From positions 1 to 64,000 of the forward strand of contig NZ_JADVKT010000007.1 of the NCBI RefSeq assembly GCF_016508255.1: 64,000 bases of DNA, given 5' to 3'. This document shows, one piece after another, positions 55,521 through 64,000 of this stretch; within the stretch, counting starts at the first letter, position 1, and each line of letters starts with the position of its first letter. Below the pieces are notes generated by a model. It did not search any database. It saw only the letters and a program-made list of their open reading frames with translations, and had not been told where the DNA came from. This stretch comes from Acinetobacter calcoaceticus (GTDB lineage Bacteria; Pseudomonadota; Gammaproteobacteria; Pseudomonadales; Moraxellaceae). A program made the position numbers and the translations under genes.

Positions 55521-57187
55521 GTAAATCTATCGAAAAGTTTCCCAAAGAGCTAGTTTCACCTATTGCCCAGCTTCATTCTTTAGTTGAGAAAAATTCAAAT
55601 TTACATATAAAAGAATTGTTTGTATCAGAGTCGGACCGTTTTCAGCAATATTCTGTAAAGTTCGATCAATTGGTTTTTGATTATAGTAAGCACCGTGTGA
55701 CTAAGAATGTTTTAGAGCAGTTGGTGGCTTTAGCAAAGACCAAACAATTGACTCCCTGGATTGAACGGTTATTTTCTAAAGACAAAATCAATTGTACAGA
55801 GCAGCGTGCAGCAATGCATTGGGCTTTACGTTTACCATCAGAATATTCTAAATTTCCGGAATTAACTAAACAGGTTCATAGCCAACTACAGCGCATGTAC
55901 ACGTTGGTTGAAAAAATCCATGCTGGGCAATATCGTGGTGCCACAGGTGAAGTCATTCAGGATGTCGTGAATATTGGTGTGGGCGGATCTGATTTAGGCC
56001 CCCAAATGGTGACTCATGCATTATCGGATTTTAAAGTAAAAACCGCCAAACCCCTCAATGTCCATTTTGTATCGACCATGGATGGTAGTCAGTTATCGGA
56101 ATTGCTTCATCAACTACGACCAGAAACGACTTTATTTATTATTTCTTCTAAGTCATTTGGTACGATTGATACTTTATCGAATGCACAAACTGTTCGGCAG
56201 TGGCTTGAAAAAGCGTTAGGTAAACATGAAAGGGTGGTAAAAAGCCATTTTATTGGTGTTTCTACAAAAGCTGACAAAATGTCAGAGTGGGGGATTGCTC
56301 CTGCAAATCAGTTACTGCTTTGGGATTGGGTGGGTGGACGTTATTCACTTTGGTCGTGTATTGGTTTACCTATCGCATTGCTAGTTGGTGTTGATGGTTT
56401 CCAGCAGCTTTTAGCTGGAGCTCACGCTATCGATGAGCATTTTCAAAATACAAGTTTTGAGCAGAACATTCCTGTACTCATGGCATTGTTGGGAATCTGG
56501 AATAATAATTTTTTAAATATTCAGACCCATGCTGTATTACCTTATGATGGGCGTCTAAAATATTTTGCTGCCTATTTACAACAGCTTGAGATGGAGTCTA
56601 ATGGTAAATCAGTGCAACGTGATGGACAGAAAGTTGAATTAGATACTTGTCCGATCGTATGGGGTGAAGTTGGACCCAATGCCCAGCATGCATTTTATCA
56701 ACTCTTACATCAGGGGACACAAGCTGTAAGCTGTGATTTTATCGCACCTGTACAACGTTATAATGCTGACCATTTCACTTATGTAGAAAATGCTGAGGCA
56801 TTGATTGAACAACATCATCTTGCACTTTCAAACTGTTTAGCGCAATCACGGTTATTGGCTTTTGGTAACGAAGCCTTAGATGCAAAAGAGTTAGGAAATT
56901 TACCTATCTATAAGCAATATGAAGGGAACCAACCAAGCTCAACGTTACTTTTAAAGGAACTTAATCCTTATAGTTTAGGAATGTTGATTGCTTTATATGA
57001 GCATAAAGTATTTGTACAATCTGTAATTTGGAACATTAACCCATTCGATCAATGGGGTGTTGAAAAGGGTAAACAAATTGCTGATCAATTACTCCCAATT
57101 TTGAATGGTGTTCAAAATGATCTTTCAGCACTCGATTCTTCAACGCGCGGTTTAATTCAAATGTTATTAGAAAAAGTCGATGGCTAA
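55517..57187 (+). CDS. gpi: Glucose-6-phosphate isomerase
   Basis: 556 residues. Signature blocks [21 protein letters not shown] (about 149-170; it includes the sugar-phosphate loop), [33 protein letters not shown] and the C-terminal [12 protein letters not shown]. It interconverts fructose-6-P and glucose-6-P and links the K locus to central metabolism; with pgm it provides hexose-1-P for GalU and RmlA. It overlaps the ugd stop and the gne1 start. Confidence 0.97.
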   Translation: MSKSIEKFPKELVSPIAQLHSLVEKNSNLHIKELFVSESDRFQQYSVKFDQLVFDYSKHRVTKNVLEQLVALAKTKQLTPWIERLFSKDKINCTEQRAAMHWALRLPSEYSKFPELTKQVHSQLQRMYTLVEKIHAGQYRGATGEVIQDVVNIGVGGSDLGPQMVTHALSDFKVKTAKPLNVHFVSTMDGSQLSELLHQLRPETTLFIISSKSFGTIDTLSNAQTVRQWLEKALGKHERVVKSHFIGVSTKADKMSEWGIAPANQLLLWDWVGGRYSLWSCIGLPIALLVGVDGFQQLLAGAHAIDEHFQNTSFEQNIPVLMALLGIWNNNFLNIQTHAVLPYDGRLKYFAAYLQQLEMESNGKSVQRDGQKVELDTCPIVWGEVGPNAQHAFYQLLHQGTQAVSCDFIAPVQRYNADHFTYVENAEALIEQHHLALSNCLAQSRLLAFGNEALDAKELGNLPIYKQYEGNQPSSTLLLKELNPYSLGMLIALYEHKVFVQSVIWNINPFDQWGVEKGKQIADQLLPILNGVQNDLSALDSSTRGLIQMLLEKVDG

Positions 57188-58199
57188 AATTTTAGTTACT
57201 GGTGGTGCTGGCTATATTGGTTCACATACTTGTGTAGAGCTTTTACAAGCAGGTCATGAAGTTATTGTTTTTGATAATCTTTCAAATAGTTCAGAAGAAC
57301 CTTTAAAGAGGGTCCAAGAAATCACCCAAAAAAGTTTAACTTTTGTAGAGGGTGATATTAGAAATACAGATGAGCTTGATCGTGTATTTCTAAATCATAC
57401 AATCGACGCGGTTATTCATTTCGCAGGTTTAAAAGCAGTTGGTGAAAGCCAAGAAAAACCGCTTATTTATTTCGATAATAATATTGCAGGCAGCATTCAA
57501 CTGGTTAAGTCAATGGAGAAAGCAGGTGTTTATACACTCGTGTTTAGCTCATCTGCGACAGTATATGATGAAGCGAATACTTCTCCACTAAATGAAGAAA
57601 TGCCTACAGGTATGCCTAGTAATAATTACGGTTACACTAAATTAATCGTTGAGCAATTATTACAAAAACTATCTGTTTCAAATTCTAAATGGTCGATTGC
57701 TTTACTTCGTTATTTTAATCCAGTAGGTGCACATAAAAGTGGTCGTATTGGTGAAGATCCACAAGGTATTCCAAATAATTTAATGCCTTACGTTACACAG
57801 GTTGCTGTGGGCCGCCGTGAAAAACTTTCTATTTATGGCAATGACTATGACACAGTAGATGGCACAGGCGTACGTGATTATATCCATGTTGTTGATTTAG
57901 CGAATGCACATTTATGCGCTCTAAATAATCGCTTAAAAGCGAATGGTTGCCGTGCATGGAACATTGGAACGGGCAATGGTTCTTCTGTTTTACAGGTTAA
58001 AAACACCTTTGAACAGGTCAATGGAATAGCTGTTGCTTTCGAATTTGCACCACGCCGAGCAGGAGATGTTGCAACTTCTTTTGCAGATAATGCTCGTGCT
58101 GTTGCTGAGCTGGGTTGGAAACCACAATACGGCTTAGAAGATATGTTAAAAGATAGTTGGAATTGGCAAAAACAAAATCCGACCGGATATAAAAATTGA
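57180..58199 (+). CDS. gne1: UDP-glucose/UDP-GlcNAc 4-epimerase
   Basis: 339-residue extended [17 protein letters not shown] at 8-21, [13 protein letters not shown] (about 80-92), active-site SSSATVYD and YGYTK (about 150-154). It makes UDP-Gal from UDP-Glc and possibly UDP-GalNAc from UDP-GlcNAc; I use the K-locus name gne1. It overlaps gpi by 8 bases. A terminator-like hairpin follows. Confidence 0.94.
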   Translation: MAKILVTGGAGYIGSHTCVELLQAGHEVIVFDNLSNSSEEPLKRVQEITQKSLTFVEGDIRNTDELDRVFLNHTIDAVIHFAGLKAVGESQEKPLIYFDNNIAGSIQLVKSMEKAGVYTLVFSSSATVYDEANTSPLNEEMPTGMPSNNYGYTKLIVEQLLQKLSVSNSKWSIALLRYFNPVGAHKSGRIGEDPQGIPNNLMPYVTQVAVGRREKLSIYGNDYDTVDGTGVRDYIHVVDLANAHLCALNNRLKANGCRAWNIGTGNGSSVLQVKNTFEQVNGIAVAFEFAPRRAGDVATSFADNARAVAELGWKPQYGLEDMLKDSWNWQKQNPTGYKN

Positions 58200-58262
58200 T
58201 TATTTAATTTTTCTAAATATCAGTTATCTATCTTTATTGAATTGAGATAAAGCTCTTTTCTA

Positions 58263-58333
58263 AAAAAGAGGCTACAGTTGTAGTGAATACTTTCATGCTA
58301 GTATTCGCTACAATCTCCTGTTAGCCTCTTTTT
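58263..58333 (+). terminator. Long two-tier hairpin/terminator between gne1 and pgt1
   Basis: Outer stem AAAAAGAGGCTA (58263-58274) / TAGCCTCTTTTT (58322-58333) encloses an inner stem TTGTAGTGAATAC (58278-58290) / GTATTCGCTACAA (58301-58313) with one G-T pair. The T-run ends only 6 bases before the pgt1 start codon. It can act as the terminator for the upstream operon. Confidence 0.75.
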
Positions 58334-58339
58334 GTCGTC

Positions 58340-60181
58340 ATGGTTTTTCTGCGTCAACAACTGTTATTTATTTTTATTGCCTTTTTATCCACCTGTGTAG
58401 GCGTATATGTTGCATGGGATATGAACCTGACATGGCATAAGTTTTATACCTATTTGATTTCAGAAAAAGCTATTTTTTCAATTCTCTTTAACTATGCCGT
58501 AATTCAGCTATTTTTTATTGTCTTAGGCCGTAAATATACTGCACTCTTTTTAAGCCAATTATTCGTTATATTTTTAAATTTTATTAATAAAAAGAAGCAG
58601 CAATATCTCTTTAGTAATTTAAGCCCCGAAGATATTTTTTTACTTCCCGAGGCAATGAAGGCAACGCCTTGGCATTTACAAATTATCTTTTTTACTCTTA
58701 TTATTTTCTTCCTTATTGTGCTTTTAATTGCTGTACGTAAAGAAAGTAAAGCGACTTTTCATACCTATGTTCCCAATATTATTATTTTTGGGTTACTTGG
58801 TAGCGGCTTAATTTATTTAAACTTTATTAAAAATCCTGCTGGAGCTTGTTTCTCTGAAAACAAACCTATGATTTGTGCCAGCTTGCAGGAGTTTCCAAAT
58901 ACTAGAAACGACTGGATTGGTGACTACCGAAAGATTCAGGATTATGGTTTTGTGACTTTTTACGTTTCTAAAGTACTTGATAATGTAACGAGTGTATTGT
59001 TACCTAACCGTAAAGTGTCTGAACAAGACATCATGCAAATTTTGCAGCAACATCATTTTGTTCAACCTTTAGCAGAGAATGAGAAGGAATATCCGAATAT
59101 TGTTGTCATTATGGAAGAGTCTTTCTGGGATTCTCATAAATTAGATGATGGTCTTTCGAAAGATTTATTGTCCTTTGTTCATCAAAATCAGGTCTCTAAT
59201 TTATTGTCACCTTCTTTTGGTGGGGGGACTGCTAACGTAGAATTTGAAGTCCTGACAAGTATGAATACGACTTTTTTCCCAAATGAATTGTTATATGTCT
59301 CTAAGCTGAAAAAGCCAATTTATGCTCTTCCTTATTATTTAAATTCAATTGGTTATCAGACAGTAGCAATGCATAATAACTATGGATATTATTATAATCG
59401 TAATAAGGTATATCCAGACCTAGGGTTTGATAAATTTATATCGCTTGAAAATATGATTGCTCAAAAAGATCGGACTAACGTATTTAACTTAGGGGGATGG
59501 GCTACAGATGATCTTATTTTTGATTCGATTAAGTATACTTTAGAAGAGAGTGATCAACAGCCAAAGTTTATTTATGCGATTACTGTTGAAAATCATCCGA
59601 TGTATAACGATGATCGATTTGGTAAGCAAAATTATAAATTGAATAAAGAACTGTCTGAAACTGAAAAGCAAAAGTTAAGTACGTATACCGCTGGAACTGC
59701 GCGTGCTAACCAAAAATTGCAAGAGCTTGCTGCATATTTAAAGACAGTAGATCGACCAACAATTTTAGTGGCTTTTGGCGATCATTTACCTAATTTACAA
59801 GAGGTCTACGATAGTTATGGATTTTTTAAAGATGATCCTGAGCGGAAAAATCTAAAAAACTACCAGACGCCATTTGTAGTGTGGAGCAATTATAAATTAG
59901 ATAAGAAGCCTTTAAAGCAACCGTATATTGCTGCAAGTTTTGTTGCTCCAAAACTATTAAAGCTAGCAGGGCTGCCGTTGTCAGATTACTATCAATTTGT
60001 TGATGATGTATCGAGTTGTTATAGTGCTATTCATCAAAAATTTATCAATGAAAATCAAACATGTAATTTTGATAAGAAAGCGCTGTTAAAAGGTTATGAA
60101 AATCTAAATAAGGATGTATTGGATGGGCATAATCATACTTATAAAATTATGCAAAATACCCAAGAAGAGATGGAAAAATAA
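58340..60181 (+). CDS. pgt1: Membrane phosphoglycerol transferase, LTA-synthase-like
   Basis: 613 residues. N-terminal membrane domain with about four to five helices (to about residue 165), then a periplasmic sulfatase/alkaline-phosphatase-superfamily domain (about 245-560): NIVVIMEESFWDSHKLDD holds the first metal ligands, SPSFGGGTANVEFEVLTS has the nucleophile Thr region (GGGTANVE), and LVAFGDHLPNL is the last metal box. Relatives include LtaS and OpgB/MdoB. In A. baumannii the gene is called pgt1 and is common in K loci. It probably decorates an envelope polymer with phosphoglycerol. No ribosome-binding site precedes the ATG, which sits right after a hairpin. Confidence 0.9.
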   Translation: MVFLRQQLLFIFIAFLSTCVGVYVAWDMNLTWHKFYTYLISEKAIFSILFNYAVIQLFFIVLGRKYTALFLSQLFVIFLNFINKKKQQYLFSNLSPEDIFLLPEAMKATPWHLQIIFFTLIIFFLIVLLIAVRKESKATFHTYVPNIIIFGLLGSGLIYLNFIKNPAGACFSENKPMICASLQEFPNTRNDWIGDYRKIQDYGFVTFYVSKVLDNVTSVLLPNRKVSEQDIMQILQQHHFVQPLAENEKEYPNIVVIMEESFWDSHKLDDGLSKDLLSFVHQNQVSNLLSPSFGGGTANVEFEVLTSMNTTFFPNELLYVSKLKKPIYALPYYLNSIGYQTVAMHNNYGYYYNRNKVYPDLGFDKFISLENMIAQKDRTNVFNLGGWATDDLIFDSIKYTLEESDQQPKFIYAITVENHPMYNDDRFGKQNYKLNKELSETEKQKLSTYTAGTARANQKLQELAAYLKTVDRPTILVAFGDHLPNLQEVYDSYGFFKDDPERKNLKNYQTPFVVWSNYKLDKKPLKQPYIAASFVAPKLLKLAGLPLSDYYQFVDDVSSCYSAIHQKFINENQTCNFDKKALLKGYENLNKDVLDGHNHTYKIMQNTQEEMEK

Positions 60182-60193
60182 TTTTCCATCTCT
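60166..60193. repeat. Inverted repeat over the pgt1 stop codon
   Basis: Perfect 12-bp arms AGAGATGGAAAA / TTTTCCATCTCT with a 4-base loop that includes the pgt1 stop. Neither strand has a good T-run after it. It lies between convergent pgt1 and pgm and may act as a weak terminator or as a barrier to 3' decay. Confidence 0.6.
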
Positions 60194-60208
60194 GGTGTAT
60201 AGAAGTTA

Positions 60209-61579
60209 TTAAGACTGAATTAATCCAGTTAATTCATCTACATAATGCTGCATTGGCTGAGCTTGGCGGTCTGCACGGCTTTCAATATTGAGGCGTAGTA
60301 AAGGCTCAGTATTTGAAGCACGTACATTAAAACGCCATGCACCAAAGTCGAGGCTTACACCATCGGTACGGTCAATTTCAGGCTTTTGATCGGCATAGAA
60401 ATCGAAAATCTTTTGAATAGTGATCTGTGTATCCGCTACCTTAAAGTTGATTTCGCCGCTGCAAGGAAACTTGGTAATCATATTCTCGACTAGAGTTGAT
60501 AGAGATTGTCCAGTTTCAGAGAGGAGGGCAACGGTGAGTAACCAAGGAATCATACCGCTGTCGCAGTAAGCAAAGTCACGGAAATAGTGATGGGCACTCA
60601 TTTCGCCGCCATATACGGCATTTTGTTCGCGCATGACATCTTTAATAAAGGCATGACCAGATTTTGATTGTACGGCAATGCCTTTGTATTCATCGACGAT
60701 ATCAAATGTATTCCACACTAAACGTGGGTCATGAACAATTTTCTCGCCTGATTGTTTAATCAAGAAAGCTTGAGCCAATAGACCAACAATATAGTAGCCT
60801 TCAATGAACTGACCCTTTTCATCGAACAAGAAACAGCGGTCAAAGTCGCCGTCCCATGCAATTCCCATATCTGCTTTATGCTCAAGTACAGCATTTTGGG
60901 TACTGTTACGGTTTTCAATTAAAATTGGGTTAGGAATCCCATTTGGGAAAGTACCATCTGCTTCATGGTGAATTTTAATAAATTCAACTGGTACGTTAAG
61001 CGCTTTAAATTTTTCTTCAATGGCATCAATCACATGCCCAGCTGCACCATTACCCGCGTTTACCACTAACTTTAATGGACGGATTTTTTTCGGTTCAATA
61101 TAGGTAATTAAGTGATCAACGAACTCAGGCAAAATGTTATAACTTTGAGTTGTACCTTTTTGGCTAACTTCTTCAAAGATATTGGTTTCTGTTAAGGCTT
61201 GAATTTCTTTTAAACCCGTATCTGCACTAATTGGACGAGCATTTTCTCGAACCAATTTCATACCGTTATAGTCCATTGGGTTATGACTAGCAGTAACTTC
61301 AATACCACCTTGTACATCTAAATGGAAAGCGGCGAAGTAGACTTCTTCAGTACCAGTCATGCCTAAATCAAGCACATTGATACCGGCATCATTTAAGCCG
61401 CGGATGGTCGCTTGTTTTAAAGCCTCGCTGCTTAGACGAATATCACAACCGACAACTACTGTCTTTGGTTTATAGATTTGTCCGTAAGCGCGGCCAATTT
61501 TATAGGCGATTTCTTCATTCAATTCGGTGCCGAGTTTGCCTCGGATATCATAAGCTTTAAAACACGTTAGAGTAGTCAT
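60209..61579 (-). CDS. pgm: Phosphomannomutase/phosphoglucomutase
   Basis: 456 residues of the alpha-D-phosphohexomutase family, AlgC-like. Active-site Ser in [14 protein letters not shown] (about 95-108), metal loop DGDFDRCF (about 242-249), sugar loop [10 protein letters not shown] (about 322-331) and the C-terminal [12 protein letters not shown] phosphate site. It makes hexose-1-phosphates for GalU and RmlA. Convergent with pgt1. It ends the K locus on the right. Confidence 0.95.
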   Translation of the reverse strand: MTTLTCFKAYDIRGKLGTELNEEIAYKIGRAYGQIYKPKTVVVGCDIRLSSEALKQATIRGLNDAGINVLDLGMTGTEEVYFAAFHLDVQGGIEVTASHNPMDYNGMKLVRENARPISADTGLKEIQALTETNIFEEVSQKGTTQSYNILPEFVDHLITYIEPKKIRPLKLVVNAGNGAAGHVIDAIEEKFKALNVPVEFIKIHHEADGTFPNGIPNPILIENRNSTQNAVLEHKADMGIAWDGDFDRCFLFDEKGQFIEGYYIVGLLAQAFLIKQSGEKIVHDPRLVWNTFDIVDEYKGIAVQSKSGHAFIKDVMREQNAVYGGEMSAHHYFRDFAYCDSGMIPWLLTVALLSETGQSLSTLVENMITKFPCSGEINFKVADTQITIQKIFDFYADQKPEIDRTDGVSLDFGAWRFNVRASNTEPLLRLNIESRADRQAQPMQHYVDELTGLIQS

Positions 61580-61961
61580 TATTCAATTCAATACATGTGG
61601 TTTGAGTTGTGCGCACATTATACATAGATCATGAAACAGGTATGTTTATAGTTTTTATATTCAAATTTTTCACTTAATTTCTGTAGACCAAGTTTAAATT
61701 TATAAGAAAAGTTTTTTACGACTTTAGTCTAATCAATCAATCCATTAGTTCGGAATGGCTTGATTTTGCTTAGTGTAATTGGTAATACCAATTTTGGTGT
61801 TTATTTAATAGTTGATCTTGTTATATTGTGTGTTTATGATGCATCCTGTGTTTTGAGGAATGACATTTGCACTTTAATTTTAATTGGTCATACCAATTGT
61901 GTTAAATGTTTAAAAATTTAAGGTACAAAAAAATTCGCCCCAGCATTTCAAGGAGATGACA
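61580..61961 (+). promoter_or_regulatory. lldP promoter with two LldR-type operators
   Basis: 382 bases without a gene. Two near-identical 17-bp palindromes, AATTGGTAATACCAATT at 61777-61793 and AATTGGTCATACCAATT at 61882-61898, match the FadR/GntR-type TTGGTnnnACCAA operator. Their centres are 105 bases apart, about ten helical turns. A sigma70-type promoter sits between them: TTGATC at 61812-61817, 17 bases, TATGAT at 61835-61840. LldR, whose gene starts at 63643, is the expected regulator; in E. coli LldR uses two operators in the same layout. Confidence 0.8.
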
Positions 61962-63623
61962 ATGCTCAATATGTGGCAACAACTTTATGACCCTTTAAAT
62001 AATATTTGGCTGTCCAGTGCAGTTGCATTAATCCCGATTATTTTCTTCTTTTTGGCATTGGCTGTTTTCCGTCTAAAAGGCAGTATCGCGGGTACGGGCA
62101 CAGTTATTATTGCATTATTGATTGCTCTCTTTTTCTATCAAATGCCGGGTCAAATGGCCTTTGCTTCTATTATTTATGGTTTCTTCTATGGTTTATGGCC
62201 AATTTCATGGATCATTATTGGGGCAGTTTTTTTATACAAAATTTCGGTAAAAACAGGCCAGTTTGAGGTTATTCGCTCAAGCATTTTGTCGATTACTGAA
62301 GACCAGCGACTACAAATGTTACTTGTTGGTTTTGCCTTTGGTACTTTCCTTGAAGGGGCGGCAGGTTTTGGTGCTCCTGTTGCAATTACTGCTGCATTGC
62401 TTGTCGGTTTAGGTTTCAAACCTCTTTATGCTGCCGGTTTATGTTTGATTGTAAATACTGCACCAGTGGCATTTGGCGCAATGGGTATTCCAATTATTGT
62501 GGCAGGGCAGGTTTCTGGTGTAGATACCATGGAAATTAGCCAGATGGTGGGTCGTCAGTTGCCGTTTTTAACGCTAATTGTGCTGTTCTGGATCATGGCG
62601 ATTATGGATGGCTGGCGTGGTGTTAAGGAAACTTGGCCTGCGGTCGTCGTTGGTGGTGGTGCTTTTGCGATTGCCCAATATCTTACATCTAACTTTATTG
62701 GCCCTGAGTTACCTGACATTACTGCGGCAATTGCTTCATTGATCAGCCTGACTGTGTTGTTCCGTTTCTGGCAACCAAAACATATTTTCCGCTTTGAACC
62801 CGAAGCTGGTCAAACTCTAGCTCAGCAACCTACAATAATTCAGCGTTATAGCATTGGGAAAATTGCTAAGGCGTGGTCTCCATTTGCAATCTTAACGGTC
62901 ATGGTAACCATCTGGAGTGTTAAGCCGTTTAAAGCATTATTTGCAAAAGATGGGGCACTGGAACATTTAATTTTTAAACTTGAAGTGCCGTACTTGCATA
63001 AATTGGTCGAAAAAATGCCGCCGATTGTGTCAGAGATGAAACCATATGAAGCGATTTATAAGTTTGACTGGTTCTCTGCGACAGGTACTGCAATTTTTAT
63101 TGCTGCAATCATCACTGCTATTTTCTTGAAAATGAAAGCGAGTGAGGCAGTAACGACCTTTGGTGAAACACTAAATGAGTTAAAAACACCGATTTACTCC
63201 ATTGGTATGGTGTTGGCTTTTGCTTTTATTGCGAACTATTCAGGTTTATCTGCAACTTTAGCTTTGGCTCTATCGCATACGGGTCATGCTTTTACTTTCT
63301 TCTCGCCATTTTTAGGTTGGCTTGGTGTGTTCCTTACGGGTTCAGATACATCTTCAAATGCTTTGTTCTCCGCATTACAAGCGACCACTGCTCAGCAGAT
63401 TGGTATTCCGGAAGTATTGCTTGTAGCAGCGAATACCAGTGGTGGTGTGACAGGGAAGATGATTTCTCCACAGTCAATTGCAATTGCTTGTGCAGCAGTA
63501 GGCTTGGTTGGAAAAGAATCTGACTTGTTCCGTTTCACGGTAAAACATAGCATCATATTCACGGTCTTTGTTGGCATCATTATTACGGTTCAGGCTTATC
63601 TGGTTCCGTGGATGATTCCATAA
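61962..63623 (+). CDS. lldP: L-lactate permease
   Basis: 553 residues from the ATG with AAGGAG 6 bases upstream; an ATG two codons earlier overlaps the ribosome site and is not used. About 12-14 membrane segments. [20 protein letters not shown] is very like E. coli Lld[22 protein letters not shown] and [11 protein letters not shown] are family motifs, and [25 protein letters not shown] is near the C-terminus. It imports L-lactate with protons. First gene of the lld operon (lldPRD order), the customary right border of the A. baumannii K locus. Confidence 0.96.
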   Translation: MLNMWQQLYDPLNNIWLSSAVALIPIIFFFLALAVFRLKGSIAGTGTVIIALLIALFFYQMPGQMAFASIIYGFFYGLWPISWIIIGAVFLYKISVKTGQFEVIRSSILSITEDQRLQMLLVGFAFGTFLEGAAGFGAPVAITAALLVGLGFKPLYAAGLCLIVNTAPVAFGAMGIPIIVAGQVSGVDTMEISQMVGRQLPFLTLIVLFWIMAIMDGWRGVKETWPAVVVGGGAFAIAQYLTSNFIGPELPDITAAIASLISLTVLFRFWQPKHIFRFEPEAGQTLAQQPTIIQRYSIGKIAKAWSPFAILTVMVTIWSVKPFKALFAKDGALEHLIFKLEVPYLHKLVEKMPPIVSEMKPYEAIYKFDWFSATGTAIFIAAIITAIFLKMKASEAVTTFGETLNELKTPIYSIGMVLAFAFIANYSGLSATLALALSHTGHAFTFFSPFLGWLGVFLTGSDTSSNALFSALQATTAQQIGIPEVLLVAANTSGGVTGKMISPQSIAIACAAVGLVGKESDLFRFTVKHSIIFTVFVGIIITVQAYLVPWMIP

Positions 63624-63642
63624 CTCGAGTGAAGGAAACGCG

Positions 63643-64000
63643 ATGAGAATCTCCGATCAAGTGGTCATGAAATTGCAGGCATTAATTGAAGAACGTCACA
63701 TGAGAAAAGGTGACCGTTTGCCTGCCGAACGCCAGCTTGCAATAAGCTTGGGAGTTTCTCGTCCTTCTTTGCGTGAAGCGATTCAGCAGCTCAATAGTCA
63801 AGGTGTACTCACTAGCCGTCGGGGTGATGGTACTTATATTCAGCAGTTACCTGAACAGTGGCCACAGCAACTCATTGTGAACCCGATTAGCAATCTGATT
63901 GAAGAAGATCCGCTGTACCGTTTTGATGTACAAGAGGCGCGGTTATTACTTGAGGGGGGTACTGCGTGGTATGCCGCATTACGCTCAACACCCGAAGACC
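63643..64000 (+). CDS. lldR: L-lactate operon regulator LldR (cut by the window end)
   Basis: At least 119 codons; the frame is open to the end of the window and the C-terminal part lies outside it. Starts MRISDQVVMKLQALIEERHM; the GntR/FadR-type winged helix-turn-helix is at about 5-70 (LPAERQLAISLGVSRPSLRE is the recognition region), then the start of the FCD ligand domain (YRFDVQEARLLLEGGTAWYAA). It lies 19 bases after lldP in the same transcript, with GTGAAGGAAACG as ribosome site. It likely binds the two operators upstream of lldP and is released by L-lactate. Confidence 0.92.
   Translation, partial: MRISDQVVMKLQALIEERHMRKGDRLPAERQLAISLGVSRPSLREAIQQLNSQGVLTSRRGDGTYIQQLPEQWPQQLIVNPISNLIEEDPLYRFDVQEARLLLEGGTAWYAALRSTPED

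Noticed and set aside
60166..60193. Strong bidirectional terminator between pgt1 and pgm
   Set aside because: The stem is perfect, but neither strand has a T-run after it, so it is listed only as an inverted repeat.
1..64000. CRISPR array, tRNA or rRNA genes, IS elements, prophage
   Set aside because: No regularly spaced repeats, no tRNA-like cloverleaf with a CCA end, no rRNA stretch, no transposase or integrase frame and no terminal inverted repeats with target duplications were noticed.

Overview
The window looks like chromosomal DNA of the Acinetobacter calcoaceticus-baumannii complex, most probably A. baumannii. The base composition is AT-rich. The gene order ileS-lspA-fkpB, ssu operon, argA, ubiG-mupP-yciK, dsbA, desaturase locus, rph, plc, nadC-ampD-murJ-fklB-fkpA, capsule (K) locus, then lldP-lldR is the layout I know from that group. 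I saw no tRNA, rRNA, CRISPR array, insertion sequence or prophage. Coordinates and motifs were read by eye, and no database search was run.

Positions 1-36100 are mainly core genome. They hold an ankyrin protein and an FMN reductase, the ribF-ileS-lspA-fkpB cluster, a TDT transporter, a small nucleosidase and a RutR-like regulator. Next comes a complete alkanesulfonate uptake and desulfonation operon with two tandem SsuA-type binding proteins but no adjacent ssuE. After that come argA, two RcnB-like periplasmic proteins, ubiG-mupP-yciK, dsbA, and a fatty-acid desaturase with its ferredoxin reductase under a FabR/DesT-type repressor with three clear operators. Then follow rph, a Tat-exported phospholipase C preceded by a tiny lipoprotein gene, nadC, ampD, murJ and two FKBP isomerases that mark the left edge of the K locus.

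The K locus spans about 32305-61579. The export genes wzc-wzb-wza are read leftward. Reading rightward are gna, rmlBDAC (dTDP-L-rhamnose) and a variable, very AT-rich core. That core holds a FnlA/CapE-type UDP-GlcNAc 4,6-dehydratase, two DegT-type aminotransferase homologues, a GNAT acetyltransferase, Wzx, a GT2 glycosyltransferase, an EpsG-like Wzy polymerase, a second GT2, a hexapeptide acetyltransferase, a dTDP-L-rhamnose 4-epimerase homologue and an unusual CgeB-like glycosyltransferase. The conserved right end is itrA, galU, ugd, gpi, gne1, pgt1 and convergent pgm. One initiating transferase plus three glycosyltransferases suggests a repeat unit of about four sugars. Likely sugars are L-rhamnose and/or 6-deoxy-L-talose and a 4-acylamino-2-acetamido-trideoxy hexose.

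Three points stand out. (1) The dehydratase is the type that normally precedes fnlB-fnlC for L-FucNAc, but here it is followed by two aminotransferase homologues and a GNAT, which points to an unusual diamino-L-sugar. (2) The second aminotransferase homologue has Arg in place of the PLP-binding Lys and lacks the C-terminal helix, so it is probably a non-catalytic partner. (3) The protein at the ugd position has lost the usual catalytic Cys motif and the GxGxxG nucleotide motif, so it may not be a working UDP-glucose dehydrogenase. The window ends inside lldR, after lldP with two LldR operators flanking its promoter.
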